DNA of 62,163 bases from Eutrophocola sp965662685 (GTDB lineage Bacteria > Pseudomonadota > Gammaproteobacteria > Pseudomonadales > Pseudohongiellaceae). The notes beneath the pieces were generated by a model. That model did not search any database. It saw only the letters and a list, made by a program, of their open reading frames with translations, and was not told the origin of the DNA. Made by a program: the position numbers and the translations under genes. Of this stretch, positions 1 through 9,507 are shown piece after piece. The stretch is taken from positions 1 through 62,163 of the forward strand of contig CBFIIQ010000014.1 in assembly GCA_965662685.1 (NCBI GenBank), given 5' to 3'. How positions within the stretch are numbered: the stretch's first letter is position 1; the number at the start of each line of letters is the position of its first letter.

Positions 1-35
1 CCTCTTGTCTCTTGCCTCTTGTCTCTTGTCTCTTA
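1..35. repeat. Heptanucleotide tandem repeat, TCTTGTC class
   Basis: Five consecutive 7-bp units of the pattern CCTCTTG / TCTCTTG fill the first 35 bases, and the array may continue left of the window. The same repeat word is found again at 51421-51462, downstream of hemA. The period of 7 is seen directly. Its role is unknown. Confidence 0.85.
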
Positions 36-64
36 TTTCCCTGCCGCCCACCTGCACCGCCCAC

Positions 65-106
65 CTTTTTCCTTTTTCCTTTTTCCTTTTTCTTTTATCT
101 TTCTTG
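65..106. repeat. Heptanucleotide tandem repeat, CTTTTTC class
   Basis: Four perfect CTTTTTC units are followed by the degenerate units TTTTATC and TTTCTTG, all in a 7-bp period. The array lies between the TCTTGTC array and the exonuclease start at 150. Related CTTTTTC/CTTTATC arrays occur at 9421, 9508, 40314 (opposite strand), 49219 (opposite strand) and 49335. Confidence 0.85.
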
Positions 107-149
107 CTTGTTTCCTGACTCCTTCCCGTATTTCCGGTAAGATTCCGCG

Positions 150-1037
150 ATGCCCTTACCCCGCGCCTATCTTATCGACTCCAGCATTTATATTTTTCGT
201 GCCTGGTATGTTTACGATGATTCCATTACCGACAGTAACGGCAATCCCAGCAATGCGGTATTTGGCTTTTCTGATTTTCTTTATCAGCTAATTCAACAAA
301 AAAAACCTGAATTTATTGCCTGCGCCTTTGACGCATCCCAGACTGATTCTTACCGCAGGGGACTGTATCCAGAGTACAAGGCCAATCGCGAGCCTGCGCC
401 TGAGGAATTAAAAGTTCAATTTCAACATTGTCGCAGTTTTTGTCGTGCTGTAGGGATCGCAGAATTTGGCAGTGATCGATTTGAAGCAGACGATATAATT
501 GGCTCACTGGCTCATCGCTTGCGAGAGCAAGGCATGGCGGTAACTATCGTCAGTGCTGACAAAGATCTAACGCAACTGGTATTGGGAGAGGAAGATGCCT
601 GGTGGGATTTTGCCCGCGGTAATGTGCTTAACTCGCGCGGTGTGGAAAAACAATTTGGCGTAAGGCCTGATCAGATCGCAGACCTGCTCGCGCTGACCGG
701 GGACAAGGTCGACAATATTCCAGGCATTCCGGGTGTTGGTTACACAACAGCGTCACGTATCCTGCAAAAGTTTCCATCAGTGGAAGCTGTCCTCGACAAT
801 ATTGAAGAAATTGCCACGATGAAATTCAGAGGCGCAACACGGGTTCAGGCCCTGGTTAATGCCCATAAGGAAATGCTGCCCCTGAATAAATTACTGACCA
901 CTGTGGTAACCGACATGGACTTCGATGAAGAGCCAAACCTAAGCTGGAACGGTATCAATGCAGAGGCATTACGGGAAATCAGTGACCTGCTTGCCCTGAG
1001 CGACACCATGCATCAACGCTGGCTTAACCTGGACTAG
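150..1037 (+). CDS. xni: 5'-3' exonuclease / flap endonuclease, ExoIX (Xni)-like
   Basis: This 295-residue protein is a stand-alone relative of the 5'-nuclease domain of DNA polymerase I. It would cut flaps or degrade 5' ends in the cytoplasm. Acidic metal-binding residues lie at D10, D61, E112/D114/D115 (motif EADD), D137/D139 (SADKD) and D185/D188 (TGDKVDN). The helical arch residues YKANR are at 76-80, and the potassium-binding helix-three-turn-helix NIPGIPGVG starts near 189. No polymerase domain follows, so it is not polA. Family members are typically about 250 residues, so this one has a somewhat longer C terminus. The ATG at 150 is used; upstream lie only heptad repeats. The symbol xni is by family resemblance. 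Confidence 0.85.
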   Translation: MPLPRAYLIDSSIYIFRAWYVYDDSITDSNGNPSNAVFGFSDFLYQLIQQKKPEFIACAFDASQTDSYRRGLYPEYKANREPAPEELKVQFQHCRSFCRAVGIAEFGSDRFEADDIIGSLAHRLREQGMAVTIVSADKDLTQLVLGEEDAWWDFARGNVLNSRGVEKQFGVRPDQIADLLALTGDKVDNIPGIPGVGYTTASRILQKFPSVEAVLDNIEEIATMKFRGATRVQALVNAHKEMLPLNKLLTTVVTDMDFDEEPNLSWNGINAEALREISDLLALSDTMHQRWLNLD

Positions 1038-1042
1038 TTATT

Positions 1043-2263
1043 TTGAGCAGAACCGATACCAATTCGCCAGGTGATGACAGCACTGTCCACCCACTGAAAG
1101 ACAAACTGCCGTTACCCTTAATGGCTTCCATTTCCGCCCTGCCACCTTTATCCATTGACATGTATCTGCCGGCTATTCCGGCTATGGCAGAAAGCCTGAA
1201 TACAGAAATCAGCACTATTCAATACTCGTTAAGCATTTTTCTCGTGTCTTTTGGTTTTGGCATGCTGCTGTTTGGTCCTTTTTCCGATCGCTTCGGACGC
1301 AGACCGCTGGCACTCTTTGGCCTCGGCGGATTTGCCTTGACCTCTCTTTGTCTTACCCTGAGTCCAACAGCAGAAATATTCCTGATATTTCGATTTTTCC
1401 AGGGTTTGCTGGGGAGTGCGGCAACTATTGTCATACCCGCCATGATCCGCGATACCTTTGGCAGGGATACAGCCAAAGGTATGTCTACCGTCACCATGAT
1501 CATGTTGACAGCGCCGCTGGTAGCTCCCCTCGCCGGTTCAATGTTTCTTACCTTCAGCAACTGGCGTGCCATTTTTGCATTTCTTACAGTCTATGCCATC
1601 GTGGTACTGGCATTGTCATTCTGGAAATTGCCGGAAACACATTCCACCAAAGCCATAAAAAACAGAGCATCATTTTTGAGCAACTATCTGTTCATCCTGT
1701 CGAGCAGAAAAATTTATCCGACCCTGGCGACCTTCCTGCTCTCTTCCCTGGCATTTTTTACTTACTTAACTTCTGCGCCTTTTGTCTATATCAGCTGGTT
1801 CGGGGTGTCGGAAATCGTTTTCGGCTTACTCTTTACCACCACTGCCGCTTCCCTGATTTTGGCTAACTATATTAATGTAAGATTTGTAAGCCGGCTCGGA
1901 TCCCAACGCATGCTGCATCTGGGCATGGGTGTCGCGCTATTATTTGCCATTGTGCTGACCGCGGTTACTCATGCCAATCTTTCGTTTTACTGGACTGTCG
2001 CTTGCTTCTTCATGATTATCGGCAGCCTTGGCATTATTTCCGTTAATGCGGAATCACTCATACTGATTGATTTTCCAGACCAGGCAAGCTCTGCCTCAGC
2101 CGTAGCCCGTACTTTGCGTTTCAGTACCGGGGCCTTGGTAGGCCCCATACTTACCTTAAGCTATACCGGCACCCCGGTTCCCATTTCCTACCAGGTGTTA
2201 ATCGCAATTTCACTTGCAGTACTGGTTCAGCTAGCCAGTCATCTAAACACCAGAAAAAGTTAA
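1043..2263 (+). CDS. MFS multidrug transporter, Bcr/CflA family
   Basis: This is a 406-residue inner-membrane protein with about 12 hydrophobic segments. The Bcr/CflA signature LPPLSIDMYLPAIP begins near residue 33. The MFS loop motif GPFSDRFGRRP between helices 2 and 3 is clear. Family members export chloramphenicol, bicyclomycin or similar compounds by proton antiport; the substrate here cannot be read. The start is uncertain: TTG at 1043 gives a complete first helix but has no good ribosome site. The first in-frame ATG (1121) would cut into that helix. It lies 5 bp after the exonuclease stop, so co-transcription is likely. Confidence 0.85.
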   Translation: MSRTDTNSPGDDSTVHPLKDKLPLPLMASISALPPLSIDMYLPAIPAMAESLNTEISTIQYSLSIFLVSFGFGMLLFGPFSDRFGRRPLALFGLGGFALTSLCLTLSPTAEIFLIFRFFQGLLGSAATIVIPAMIRDTFGRDTAKGMSTVTMIMLTAPLVAPLAGSMFLTFSNWRAIFAFLTVYAIVVLALSFWKLPETHSTKAIKNRASFLSNYLFILSSRKIYPTLATFLLSSLAFFTYLTSAPFVYISWFGVSEIVFGLLFTTTAASLILANYINVRFVSRLGSQRMLHLGMGVALLFAIVLTAVTHANLSFYWTVACFFMIIGSLGIISVNAESLILIDFPDQASSASAVARTLRFSTGALVGPILTLSYTGTPVPISYQVLIAISLAVLVQLASHLNTRKS

Positions 2264-2344
2264 TCTGCAGTCCAGGTTGATTCCACAGCTTCTTTGAGCT
2301 CTGCAACTGACACCGGGATTGGCAATACCCAAGGTGAAAGCAGC

Positions 2345-2695
2345 ATGGAAAGCGCCCCCGCTGAGCCGAAAATCTACCGTTGGCAGGATCAACAGGGAGG
2401 CGTGCACTTCAGCAATGTACCGCCAGCCGAAATTGAAGCAGAAGTGGTAGACCTGGTCCCGCCTTTCGTACAGACGCTATATCGCAGCGAACCCGGAACC
2501 AGCCCTCCCTCACAAAATGAAAACAGTGGTGGAGCACAGGATTCAAAGATCACACCTCTGGCAGCAGAAAATGCAGAGGATTTACTGCCTGAACAGTTCA
2601 GCGAGATGCAGGAGACATTGCAAAACGCCGGGGAAGTATCCAGGCAGCTTCAGGAAAAGCTGCAGCAGCAAAAGCAGATTTTGGATAGGCCGTAA
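2345..2695 (+). CDS. DUF4124-domain protein lacking a signal peptide
   Basis: The 116-residue product carries a DUF4124-like segment near its N terminus (KIYRWQDQQGGVHFSNVPP). The C-terminal half is rich in Gln and Glu and predicted helical or coiled (EKLQQQKQILDRP). DUF4124 proteins are usually exported and begin with a signal peptide. None is visible here from ATG 2345, nor from an in-frame TTG at 2294. The gene may therefore be a degraded or relocated copy. It lies 81 bp after the MFS gene and 168 bp before the RND adaptor. Confidence 0.6.
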   Translation: MESAPAEPKIYRWQDQQGGVHFSNVPPAEIEAEVVDLVPPFVQTLYRSEPGTSPPSQNENSGGAQDSKITPLAAENAEDLLPEQFSEMQETLQNAGEVSRQLQEKLQQQKQILDRP

Positions 2696-2863
2696 CTAAA
2701 ACGGCGTTTGCTTTATGCTTTTATTGACTTTTTCCCTGCGATATCAGGAAAACCCTGCTAATTTCTCAAACACTCATCCGTCGCTACAACAAAACAGTAT
2801 AATCAACACCGTTTATGATATCCGACCACAACAGACTCGATCAGCTTTGGAGAAGCACAAAAA

Positions 2864-4042
2864 ATGAATTTTAAAAAGTGGAGCCTGACCATCGGGCTTT
2901 GTCTGACGATATTTGGCGGACTGACGGCTTATAAAGTGGCGGAAATCAGGCGCGGTATAGCTGCTGCCGAAGCGTACCCGGAGCAGTCCGAAGTGGTTGA
3001 GCAGGCACAGGTTACAACAAGCGAATTTATTCCTGTCATTACTGTGATGGCTGAAATCATTGCCCCCAAACGCCTGGATATTCGTAATGAAATAGCCGGT
3101 GAAATCACTGCGGTTAATTTTCAATCAGGCGAAATCGTGCAGCAGGGACAATTGCTCCTGCAAATGGATATTGCCACAGAGCAAGCCAACCTGCAGGCTG
3201 CCAGAGCCCGGGCAGAGCTGTCGCGCCTGGTATTGAATAGAAGCAGGGAACTCTTCGCTTCCAATCTCGCCAGTAAAGAACAGCTTGATACGGCGATTTC
3301 TGAACTCAGTACCGCAGAAGCAGAAATCGCAGTACTTGAACGCACCATTGAGAAAAAAACGCTGCGCGCCCCCTTTAGCGGACGGGTAGGTATTCACAGC
3401 TTTGAAACCGGGCAGTATCTTTCTGCCAATACTCTCGTTACCTCGCTTATCGGCAGTACCGGTGAAATCTGGGTAGATTTTCAGATTCCCCAGTTTTATC
3501 CCCAGTTACCTATTGGTTCAACTGTTACGATAAAAACCATCAATAACCGCAGTAATGAAAATGGCCTGGATGCAGTCATTCTTGCAGAAAACACAATAAT
3601 CAACGCCGGCAATCGCAGCAGAGGATATCGCGCCAGTCTCGACAGTGACTTGCAGGCCTATCCGCCACAGACCATCGTCAATGTTTCTGCCCCGGTTGCG
3701 GCACCGGAAACAGTACTGCAGGTACCATCCGTATCAGTACAGTATGACCCGCTGGGATCCTATGTTTTTCTGCTCAGGGAAGACCCCGCCAGTAACAGTT
3801 TTCGTGCGGCCAGACAGCAGGTAAAAGTTAAACTGGTTGGCAGTGAATTCACCCTGTTGGAGGCCAGTGCAGGCCTTAACACAGGCGACATAATTGCCGG
3901 CGCCGGGGCATTCAAGCTTTACGAAGGCATCAAGGTATTTATCGGGCAAAGACAACCCCGAGGCAATGCGACTGAATCGGGCGGCGCAAATGACATGGCT
4001 ACACCGGCCAGTGGCAGTCTTTCGGTCATGGATACGCCCTGA
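2864..4042 (+). CDS. RND efflux periplasmic adaptor (membrane fusion protein)
   Basis: The 392-residue protein starts with a membrane anchor (residues 6-22, GLCLTIFGG) and continues with a HlyD/MexH-type adaptor. A lipoyl half-motif (EIAGEITAVNFQSGE) precedes an alpha-helical hairpin (about residues 100-165), then the second lipoyl half (TLRAPFSGRVG) and a beta-barrel region. It links the inner-membrane pump to an outer-membrane channel. Its TGA overlaps the pump ATG by one base, so the two are translated together. No outer-membrane TolC-type gene follows, so that component must be encoded elsewhere. Confidence 0.9.
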   Translation: MNFKKWSLTIGLCLTIFGGLTAYKVAEIRRGIAAAEAYPEQSEVVEQAQVTTSEFIPVITVMAEIIAPKRLDIRNEIAGEITAVNFQSGEIVQQGQLLLQMDIATEQANLQAARARAELSRLVLNRSRELFASNLASKEQLDTAISELSTAEAEIAVLERTIEKKTLRAPFSGRVGIHSFETGQYLSANTLVTSLIGSTGEIWVDFQIPQFYPQLPIGSTVTIKTINNRSNENGLDAVILAENTIINAGNRSRGYRASLDSDLQAYPPQTIVNVSAPVAAPETVLQVPSVSVQYDPLGSYVFLLREDPASNSFRAARQQVKVKLVGSEFTLLEASAGLNTGDIIAGAGAFKLYEGIKVFIGQRQPRGNATESGGANDMATPASGSLSVMDTP

Positions 4043-7000
4043 TGGATATTTTTGTCAAACGGCCTACCCTTTCCCTGGTCATTTCGCTGGTCATTTTACT
4101 GGCAGGAACTTTCGCCGCGTTTAAAATTCCGGTTCTGCAGTTTCCCCAGATCGAAAGTGCTTCATTGCAGATTACTACGTCATACTTTGGTGCCTCCGCT
4201 GAAGTTGTGCAGGGCTTTATCACTGAACCCATTGAAGAAGTCGCCATGACTATCCCGGGTGTGGACTATGTTGATACCACCACCGCCCCCGGATTAAGCA
4301 CGGTAACCGTATGGCTTGATCTTAATATCGATACCACCCGTGCCCTTGCCGAATTATCTACGCGACTTGCTCAAATCAGTTACGAACTGCCTCAGGGGGC
4401 CGAAGATCCGGCTGTTGAAGTAGTGCGGGCGGACCGTTCCAATGCCTTGTTCTACCTGGATATTGAGGGCAAAAACTGGACCCGTAGCGAGCTGACAGAC
4501 TATATGGACCGCCAGGTCAGACCACTGCTGGCCGGTATTGAAGGGGTACAACGGGTCGGCCTGGAAGGCAGTCGCTCACCGGCAATGCGGGTATGGATAG
4601 ACCCGGCCCGAATAGCCGCACTGGAAATAGGTGCCGACCAGGTAATGGCCGCGATCAGGGCCAACAACGTCATTGCCGCCATTGGCAAAAGTGAAAATGA
4701 TGCCCAGCAATTTAATTTACTCAGTAATGCCACCCTGCAAAGCGCCGAGGATTTCAGAGAACTGGTAGTAGTCGAGCGCGAAGGAACAGTTATTAAACTC
4801 GGTGATATTGCACGGGTGGAGATTGGTGAAACGCGCGGTTCATCCAATGCTCGTCTGGACATGGACAATACTATCTATCTATCCATCTGGCCTATGCCTG
4901 GAGCCAATGAAATAGAAATCGGTGATGCTGTCTATCTGATGCTGGACAACATCAATGAATCCCTGCCAGCCGGTCTGAATATCAATATCGCAGAAGATGG
5001 CACCACTTATATGCGTGACTCACTGCGTGAAATTTTCACAACGCTATTTGAAACTATTCTGCTGGTCAGCATTGTTATACTGTTGTTGATGGGCTCGTTT
5101 CGCACAGCCCTGGTGCCACTGGCTACAATACCGATTTCCATACTGGGCAGTATTGGCGTTGTCTATATGCTGGGCTTTTCCCTGAATCTGTTAACCATAC
5201 TGGCAGTGGTACTTTCTGTTGGCCTGGTAGTTGATGATGCCATTGTAGTGGTTGAAAACGTCTCCCGGCACATGCAGGAAGGACGTAGCCGTATTGATGC
5301 CGCCCTGTTGAGCTCGAGAGAATTACTCGCACCCATAATTGCGATGACATTTACGCTCGCCGCTGTTTACACCCCGATAGGATTTGTTTCCGGATTTACC
5401 GGTAGCCTGTTTCGCGAGTTTGCCCTGACACTTGCCATTGCCGTGATTATTTCCGGCATCGTAGCCATTACCCTGTCTCCAATTATGAGTGCCTGGGTCT
5501 GTGCCGAGCGCGGAAAAGAAGGCTGGCTTACCAAAAAAGTGAATACCGGCTTTGTATCCATACGCAATGGCTATGAAAAAGTGCTATCAGGTTCTTTCCA
5601 GTGGCATTATCAGGTACTTTTCTTTGCCTTATTTATTTCCATATTAATGGTGCCGTTTTACATGTTCTCGGCAACTGAACTTGCACCNNNNNNNNNNNNN
5701 NNNNNNNNNNNNNNNNNNNNNNNNNNNNNNNNNNNNNNNNNNNNNNNNNNNNNNNNNNNNNNNNNNNNNNNNNNNNNNNNNNNNNCGGTGGAAGACCAGA
5801 GTGGCATTTTCCTGATTGTTGAAGCACCACCCGATGCCTCCCTGGAATATACCAACAACTATATGGATGATGTCATTGCACAAATCCAGGAGAACATTCC
5901 CGGTCTGGATATGATATGGCAGGTGATTTCGCCAACAGGCGGCTTTGGGGGTATTGAGCTGGTGAAATTTGATGCCCGCGACCAGTCGGTCATGGAGATG
6001 CTCCCTGAAGTCACAAGCCAGCTAAGTGCCATCACCGGATTACGGGTGTTTCCTTCACTAGCATCGAGCCTGCCCAGTCCGGGACAGTCCGATGTCGAAA
6101 TGGTGGTGCAGTCCACGGACAGTTACGAAAATATGGCTGCCTATGCCCAACAGCTGGTTCAGGCGGCACAGCAAAGCGGACAATTTCTCTATGCCAATAC
6201 CAATTTAACGCTGGATTTACCCGAATATCGCATGCTGTTTAACCATGACCGCATTGCCGACCTCGGTCTTGATATGAATTCGGTCAGCTCCCAGCTGGCC
6301 ACTCTGTTGGCTGAAATGGATGCCAATCGTTTCAACATGAATGGCAAGGCCTATCGCGTCATACCACTGGTTGAAAACAGGGGACGCGGTACACCCGATG
6401 CCATTCTTGATTTGATGATTCGAACACCGGCTGCCGGATTCATTCCACTGCGCTCAGTAGTGGAGCTTGAACCACTGACCAGCCCGAATTCCCTGAGTAC
6501 GTTTAACCAGCAGCGTTCGTTTCGTATTACCGGTGCTGCAGTTCCGGGTACCACCAGTGGCCAGGCATTGACCACACTGGAAAACCGCGCGGCGGAGATT
6601 CTGCCGGCAGATTACAGTATTGATTATGCGGGAATTTCGCGACAGCTAAGGCAAGAGGGAAATACCATGATCTCGGTACTGATGATTTCAGTGATTGTGG
6701 TTTACCTGGCACTTGTTGTGCAGTTCAACTCTTTTCGCCTGCCCCTTGTGGTTTTACTGGGGTCAGTCCCGCTGGCGCTGTCTGGCGCCATGCTGTTCAG
6801 TTTTCTGAGTCTGACAAGCATTAATATTTATGCCCAGATAGGCTTTGTAACGCTGGTTGGACTGGTGGCCAAGAATGCTATTTTGATTACCGAGTTTGCC
6901 CACAAACAACAACTTGCCGGGTTCGAAAAGATCGACGCCATCAAGTCAGCCACCCTGCTACGCCTGCGTCCTGTGTTGATGACCACCGCAGCTACCGTAC

Positions 7001-7233
7001 TTGGCCACTTTCCCCTGGTGCTTGTTACTGGCGCCGGCGCCGAAGCACGTAACAGTATTGGTATTATTCTGGTTGCAGGTATGCTGATAGGGACGATTTT
7101 TACGCTGTTTATTCTGCCCTCGGTTTACCTGTTACTTGCCGGCGAAACCACATCTGGAAATGCGCAGACCAGTGACAGCCCGAATCCGGAAGATGACAAC
7201 GGGAATAATATAAATACTCTCATTCCTGTCTAG
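4042..7233 (+). CDS. RND efflux pump, HAE1-type inner-membrane permease
   Basis: This resistance-nodulation-division pump has 12 membrane segments and two large periplasmic loops. The proton-relay aspartates D398-D399 sit in the motif VVDDAIVVVENV. The matching helix-10 motif NAILITEFAH is present. It would expel drugs or lipophilic compounds by proton antiport with the adaptor just upstream. The reading frame crosses a 98-base run of N. Joining the flanks with a one-base overlap gives ELAPVEDQ, as in normal homologues, and a length near 1030 residues, which is typical. The stop is 12 bp from the convergent symporter stop. Confidence 0.92.
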   Translation: MDIFVKRPTLSLVISLVILLAGTFAAFKIPVLQFPQIESASLQITTSYFGASAEVVQGFITEPIEEVAMTIPGVDYVDTTTAPGLSTVTVWLDLNIDTTRALAELSTRLAQISYELPQGAEDPAVEVVRADRSNALFYLDIEGKNWTRSELTDYMDRQVRPLLAGIEGVQRVGLEGSRSPAMRVWIDPARIAALEIGADQVMAAIRANNVIAAIGKSENDAQQFNLLSNATLQSAEDFRELVVVEREGTVIKLGDIARVEIGETRGSSNARLDMDNTIYLSIWPMPGANEIEIGDAVYLMLDNINESLPAGLNINIAEDGTTYMRDSLREIFTTLFETILLVSIVILLLMGSFRTALVPLATIPISILGSIGVVYMLGFSLNLLTILAVVLSVGLVVDDAIVVVENVSRHMQEGRSRIDAALLSSRELLAPIIAMTFTLAAVYTPIGFVSGFTGSLFREFALTLAIAVIISGIVAITLSPIMSAWVCAERGKEGWLTKKVNTGFVSIRNGYEKVLSGSFQWHYQVLFFALFISILMVPFYMFSATELAXXXXXXXXXXXXXXXXXXXXXXXXXXXXXXXXXXVEDQSGIFLIVEAPPDASLEYTNNYMDDVIAQIQENIPGLDMIWQVISPTGGFGGIELVKFDARDQSVMEMLPEVTSQLSAITGLRVFPSLASSLPSPGQSDVEMVVQSTDSYENMAAYAQQLVQAAQQSGQFLYANTNLTLDLPEYRMLFNHDRIADLGLDMNSVSSQLATLLAEMDANRFNMNGKAYRVIPLVENRGRGTPDAILDLMIRTPAAGFIPLRSVVELEPLTSPNSLSTFNQQRSFRITGAAVPGTTSGQALTTLENRAAEILPADYSIDYAGISRQLRQEGNTMISVLMISVIVVYLALVVQFNSFRLPLVVLLGSVPLALSGAMLFSFLSLTSINIYAQIGFVTLVGLVAKNAILITEFAHKQQLAGFEKIDAIKSATLLRLRPVLMTTAATVLGHFPLVLVTGAGAEARNSIGIILVAGMLIGTIFTLFILPSVYLLLAGETTSGNAQTSDSPNPEDDNGNNINTLIPV
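5688..5785. other. Assembly gap (98 N) inside the RND pump gene
   Basis: A run of 98 unknown bases. The left flank ends ...GCACC and the right flank begins CGGTGG; a one-base overlap restores the conserved residues A-P-V-E-D-Q. The gap therefore probably represents no missing sequence. Confidence 0.95.
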
Positions 7234-7245
7234 AAATAACGACGC

Positions 7246-8928
7246 TCAGGAAGGTTTTCCCGGCACCCGGATATCCAGCACCATATCAACCACATCCTGA
7301 GGTGGTGCAGGGGTAAAGCGACAAACCACGACTGAAATAATAAAATTCATCAGCATACCCACCGTGCCAATTCCTTCCGGTGAAATTCCAAACCACCAGT
7401 TTTCTGCCGTATCAGCGGCAGGATTAATGAACTTGAAATAAATAATATAGGTGGCAGTAAAAACTATGCCAGCAATCATGCCGGAAACCGCCCCTTCCTT
7501 GTTCATGCGCACCGAAAATATACCCAGCACAATCGCGGGGAAGAAAGATGACGCTGCCAGGCCAAAGGCAAAAGCCACCACCTGGGCGACAAAGCCTGGC
7601 GGGTTAATACCGAAGTAACCGGCAATACATACGGCAAAGAAAATGGCGATACGGGCAAATTTGAGTTCCTGTTTTTCCGATATACCCGGCATCAGGTTCC
7701 GCTTTAACAGGTCATGTGAAATGGAGGTAGAGATCACCAGCAATAAACCCGCCGCCGTGGACAGTGCAGCGGCTAGTCCTCCTGCAGCAATCAGGGCGAT
7801 TACCCAATTCGGCAACTGGGCAATTTCCGGGTTGGCCAGAACAATAATATCCCGGTCTACGTTTAGCTCATTGATAGCTGGATCGGCCACATACTGAATT
7901 CTGCCATCACCATTTTTATCATCGAACGTAATAAGATTGATATTTTCCCAGGTGCGAAACCAGCCAGGCATCTCGGTATAAACCGCATTGTTAACAGTGT
8001 TGATTAAATTGGTACGCGCAAAAGCTGCAATGGCCGGTGCTGTGGTGTAGAGAATCGCGATAAAGAACAGCGCATAACCGGCTGACTTTCGTGCTGCCCT
8101 GACACTGGGGACGGTGAAGAAGCGAATGATTACGTGAGGCAAACCTGCCGTGCCCATGATAAGTGCGCCTGTAATAAACAATACATCCAGCGAACTGCGC
8201 ACGCCTTGTGTGTAGGCGGCAAAGCCCAGCTCTGCATGCAGACCATCAAGCCGATCGAGCAGATAGCCACCGCCCATGGATTCATTAAGTTCCGAGCCAA
8301 AACCAAGCTGGGGAATGACATTGCCGGTCATCAGAATGGAAATAAATACCGCCGGTACCATGTAGGCAAAGATCAACACACAGTATTGTGCTACCTGGGT
8401 ATAGGTAATGCCTTTCATACCTCCCAGCACGGCATAAAAGAATACTATTGTCATGCCAATCAGCACGCCAAGATTGATATCCACTTCCAGAAAGCGCGAA
8501 AACACCACCCCGACGCCTCGCATCTGACCTGCCACATAGGTGAAGGATACAAAAATGGCACATACCACCGCCACCATTCTGGCTAACTGGGAGTAGTAGC
8601 GATCACCTATAAAATCCGGCACCGTAAATTTGCCGAAGTCCCGCAGGTAAGGAGCAATCATTAACGCCAGCAGGACATAGCCGCCAGTCCAGCCCATCAA
8701 ATACACCGAACCATCGCGCCCCATATAGGACACGATGCCCGCCATGGAAATAAATGATGCGGCGGACATCCAGTCCGCTGCTGTGGCCAGCCCATTCGCC
8801 AGTGGTGGCACATGGGCTCCGGCAATATAAAACTCCTGGGTAGAGGAAGCTCGGGACCAAACGGCAATACCGATATATACAAGAAAGGTAAAACCTACAA
8901 ATAAATAGGTTAGCAGTTGCAAACTCAT
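7246..8928 (-). CDS. Sodium:solute symporter, large subunit (VC_2705-like subfamily)
   Basis: A 560-residue sodium:solute symporter family protein with about 13 membrane helices and the start segment YIGIAVWSRASSTQEFYIAG. The ADWMSAASF and GLAAALSTAAGLLL stretches match the acetate-permease (ActP) branch. The upstream neighbour encodes the small DUF4212 subunit, which defines the two-component VC_2705-like type rather than classical ActP. Substrate is probably a short organic anion; this is inference. A hydrophilic loop around residues 330-365 has acidic and Asn residues (DDKNGDGR) that resemble a calcium-binding loop. The ATG at 8928 is 44 bp from the small-subunit stop. Confidence 0.88.
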   Translation of the reverse strand: MSLQLLTYLFVGFTFLVYIGIAVWSRASSTQEFYIAGAHVPPLANGLATAADWMSAASFISMAGIVSYMGRDGSVYLMGWTGGYVLLALMIAPYLRDFGKFTVPDFIGDRYYSQLARMVAVVCAIFVSFTYVAGQMRGVGVVFSRFLEVDINLGVLIGMTIVFFYAVLGGMKGITYTQVAQYCVLIFAYMVPAVFISILMTGNVIPQLGFGSELNESMGGGYLLDRLDGLHAELGFAAYTQGVRSSLDVLFITGALIMGTAGLPHVIIRFFTVPSVRAARKSAGYALFFIAILYTTAPAIAAFARTNLINTVNNAVYTEMPGWFRTWENINLITFDDKNGDGRIQYVADPAINELNVDRDIIVLANPEIAQLPNWVIALIAAGGLAAALSTAAGLLLVISTSISHDLLKRNLMPGISEKQELKFARIAIFFAVCIAGYFGINPPGFVAQVVAFAFGLAASSFFPAIVLGIFSVRMNKEGAVSGMIAGIVFTATYIIYFKFINPAADTAENWWFGISPEGIGTVGMLMNFIISVVVCRFTPAPPQDVVDMVLDIRVPGKPS

Positions 8929-8972
8929 GCCGTCATGTCCTGTTTTTCTTTATTTTTTTTAATGAGGAAAGA

Positions 8973-9263
8973 TCAGGAAACCTGATTGCTACTCTCTTCA
9001 GCAAGAATATCTTTTTCTTCATGATGATATTTACGATCAAGGTTATCCATCATCTTCAGATAAACGAATATCAATATTACGTAAACATAAATCGAGCCCT
9101 GCTGAGCCATCCAGAAGCCAAACTTGAAACCGCCGATACGGATTACATCAAGCTGATCAACAAAAATCACAGACATCAAAAAAGAAACAATAAACCAGAT
9201 ACTCAACAATATTTTGAGTATGCGAATATTTTCCTGCCAGTACTTGTTGTCGTCTTCCTGCAT
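8973..9263 (-). CDS. DUF4212 sodium:solute symporter small subunit
   Basis: The 96-residue protein has two hydrophobic helices (ILLSIWFIVSFLMSVIF and GSIYVYVILIFVYL) with charged ends. The motif FGFWMAQQGSIYVYV is typical of DUF4212. It is the small membrane partner of the large symporter encoded immediately downstream on the same strand. Upstream on its side lies the repeat-rich 9.3-9.5 kb stretch. Confidence 0.88.
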   Translation of the reverse strand: MQEDDNKYWQENIRILKILLSIWFIVSFLMSVIFVDQLDVIRIGGFKFGFWMAQQGSIYVYVILIFVYLKMMDNLDRKYHHEEKDILAEESSNQVS

Positions 9264-9358
9264 AAGCCCTCGCTAATACAATCTGCCTGTTTACTGTTTG
9301 CGGACTTCATTCATAGTGTTTTTATTCTGGCTGACCGTGCCCGGCTTTTATCCGGAAT

Positions 9359-9390
9359 GCCGGATGGCGGCTTGCCAGCCTTATCCGACC
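9359..9390. repeat. REP-like palindrome A
   Basis: GCCGGATGGCGGC...GCCTTATCCGACC folds into an imperfect hairpin like the palindromic units (REP) of enterobacteria. It lies 30 bp upstream of a CTTTTTC/TTTTATC heptad run. Similar units are at 9449, 51378 and 60313. Confidence 0.75.
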
Positions 9391-9420
9391 TATACGCTTA
9401 TCCTGCCTACAACAGGTGAC

Positions 9421-9441
9421 CTTTTTCTTTTATCCTGCATC
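9421..9441. repeat. Short heptad repeat after REP A
   Basis: CTTTTTC, TTTTATC and CTGCATC follow in 7-bp phase. The segment CAGGTGAC just before it is matched by CAGGTCAC before the 9508 array, so REP plus heptads form a roughly 88-bp direct duplication. Confidence 0.65.
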
Positions 9442-9448
9442 CTTCACG

Positions 9449-9483
9449 TCGGATGTCGGCTTATCAGCCTTATCCGACCTACA
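9449..9483. repeat. REP-like palindrome B
   Basis: GTCGGATGTCGGC...GCCTTATCCGACCTAC, an imperfect hairpin, is the second copy in the nadE-symporter gap. It lies 89 bp from copy A. Both are non-coding. Confidence 0.75.
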
Positions 9484-9507
9484 AATTATCCGACTTCAGC
9501 AGGTCAC

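Noticed and set aside
19..291. A 90-codon frame at the window start
   Set aside because: Built from heptad repeats and overlapping the exonuclease gene in another frame.
1348..1866. A 172-codon frame inside the MFS gene
   Set aside because: Shadow frame of the transporter; no family features.
8134..8586. A 150-codon plus-strand frame inside the symporter
   Set aside because: Antisense shadow of the symporter; composition is not protein-like.
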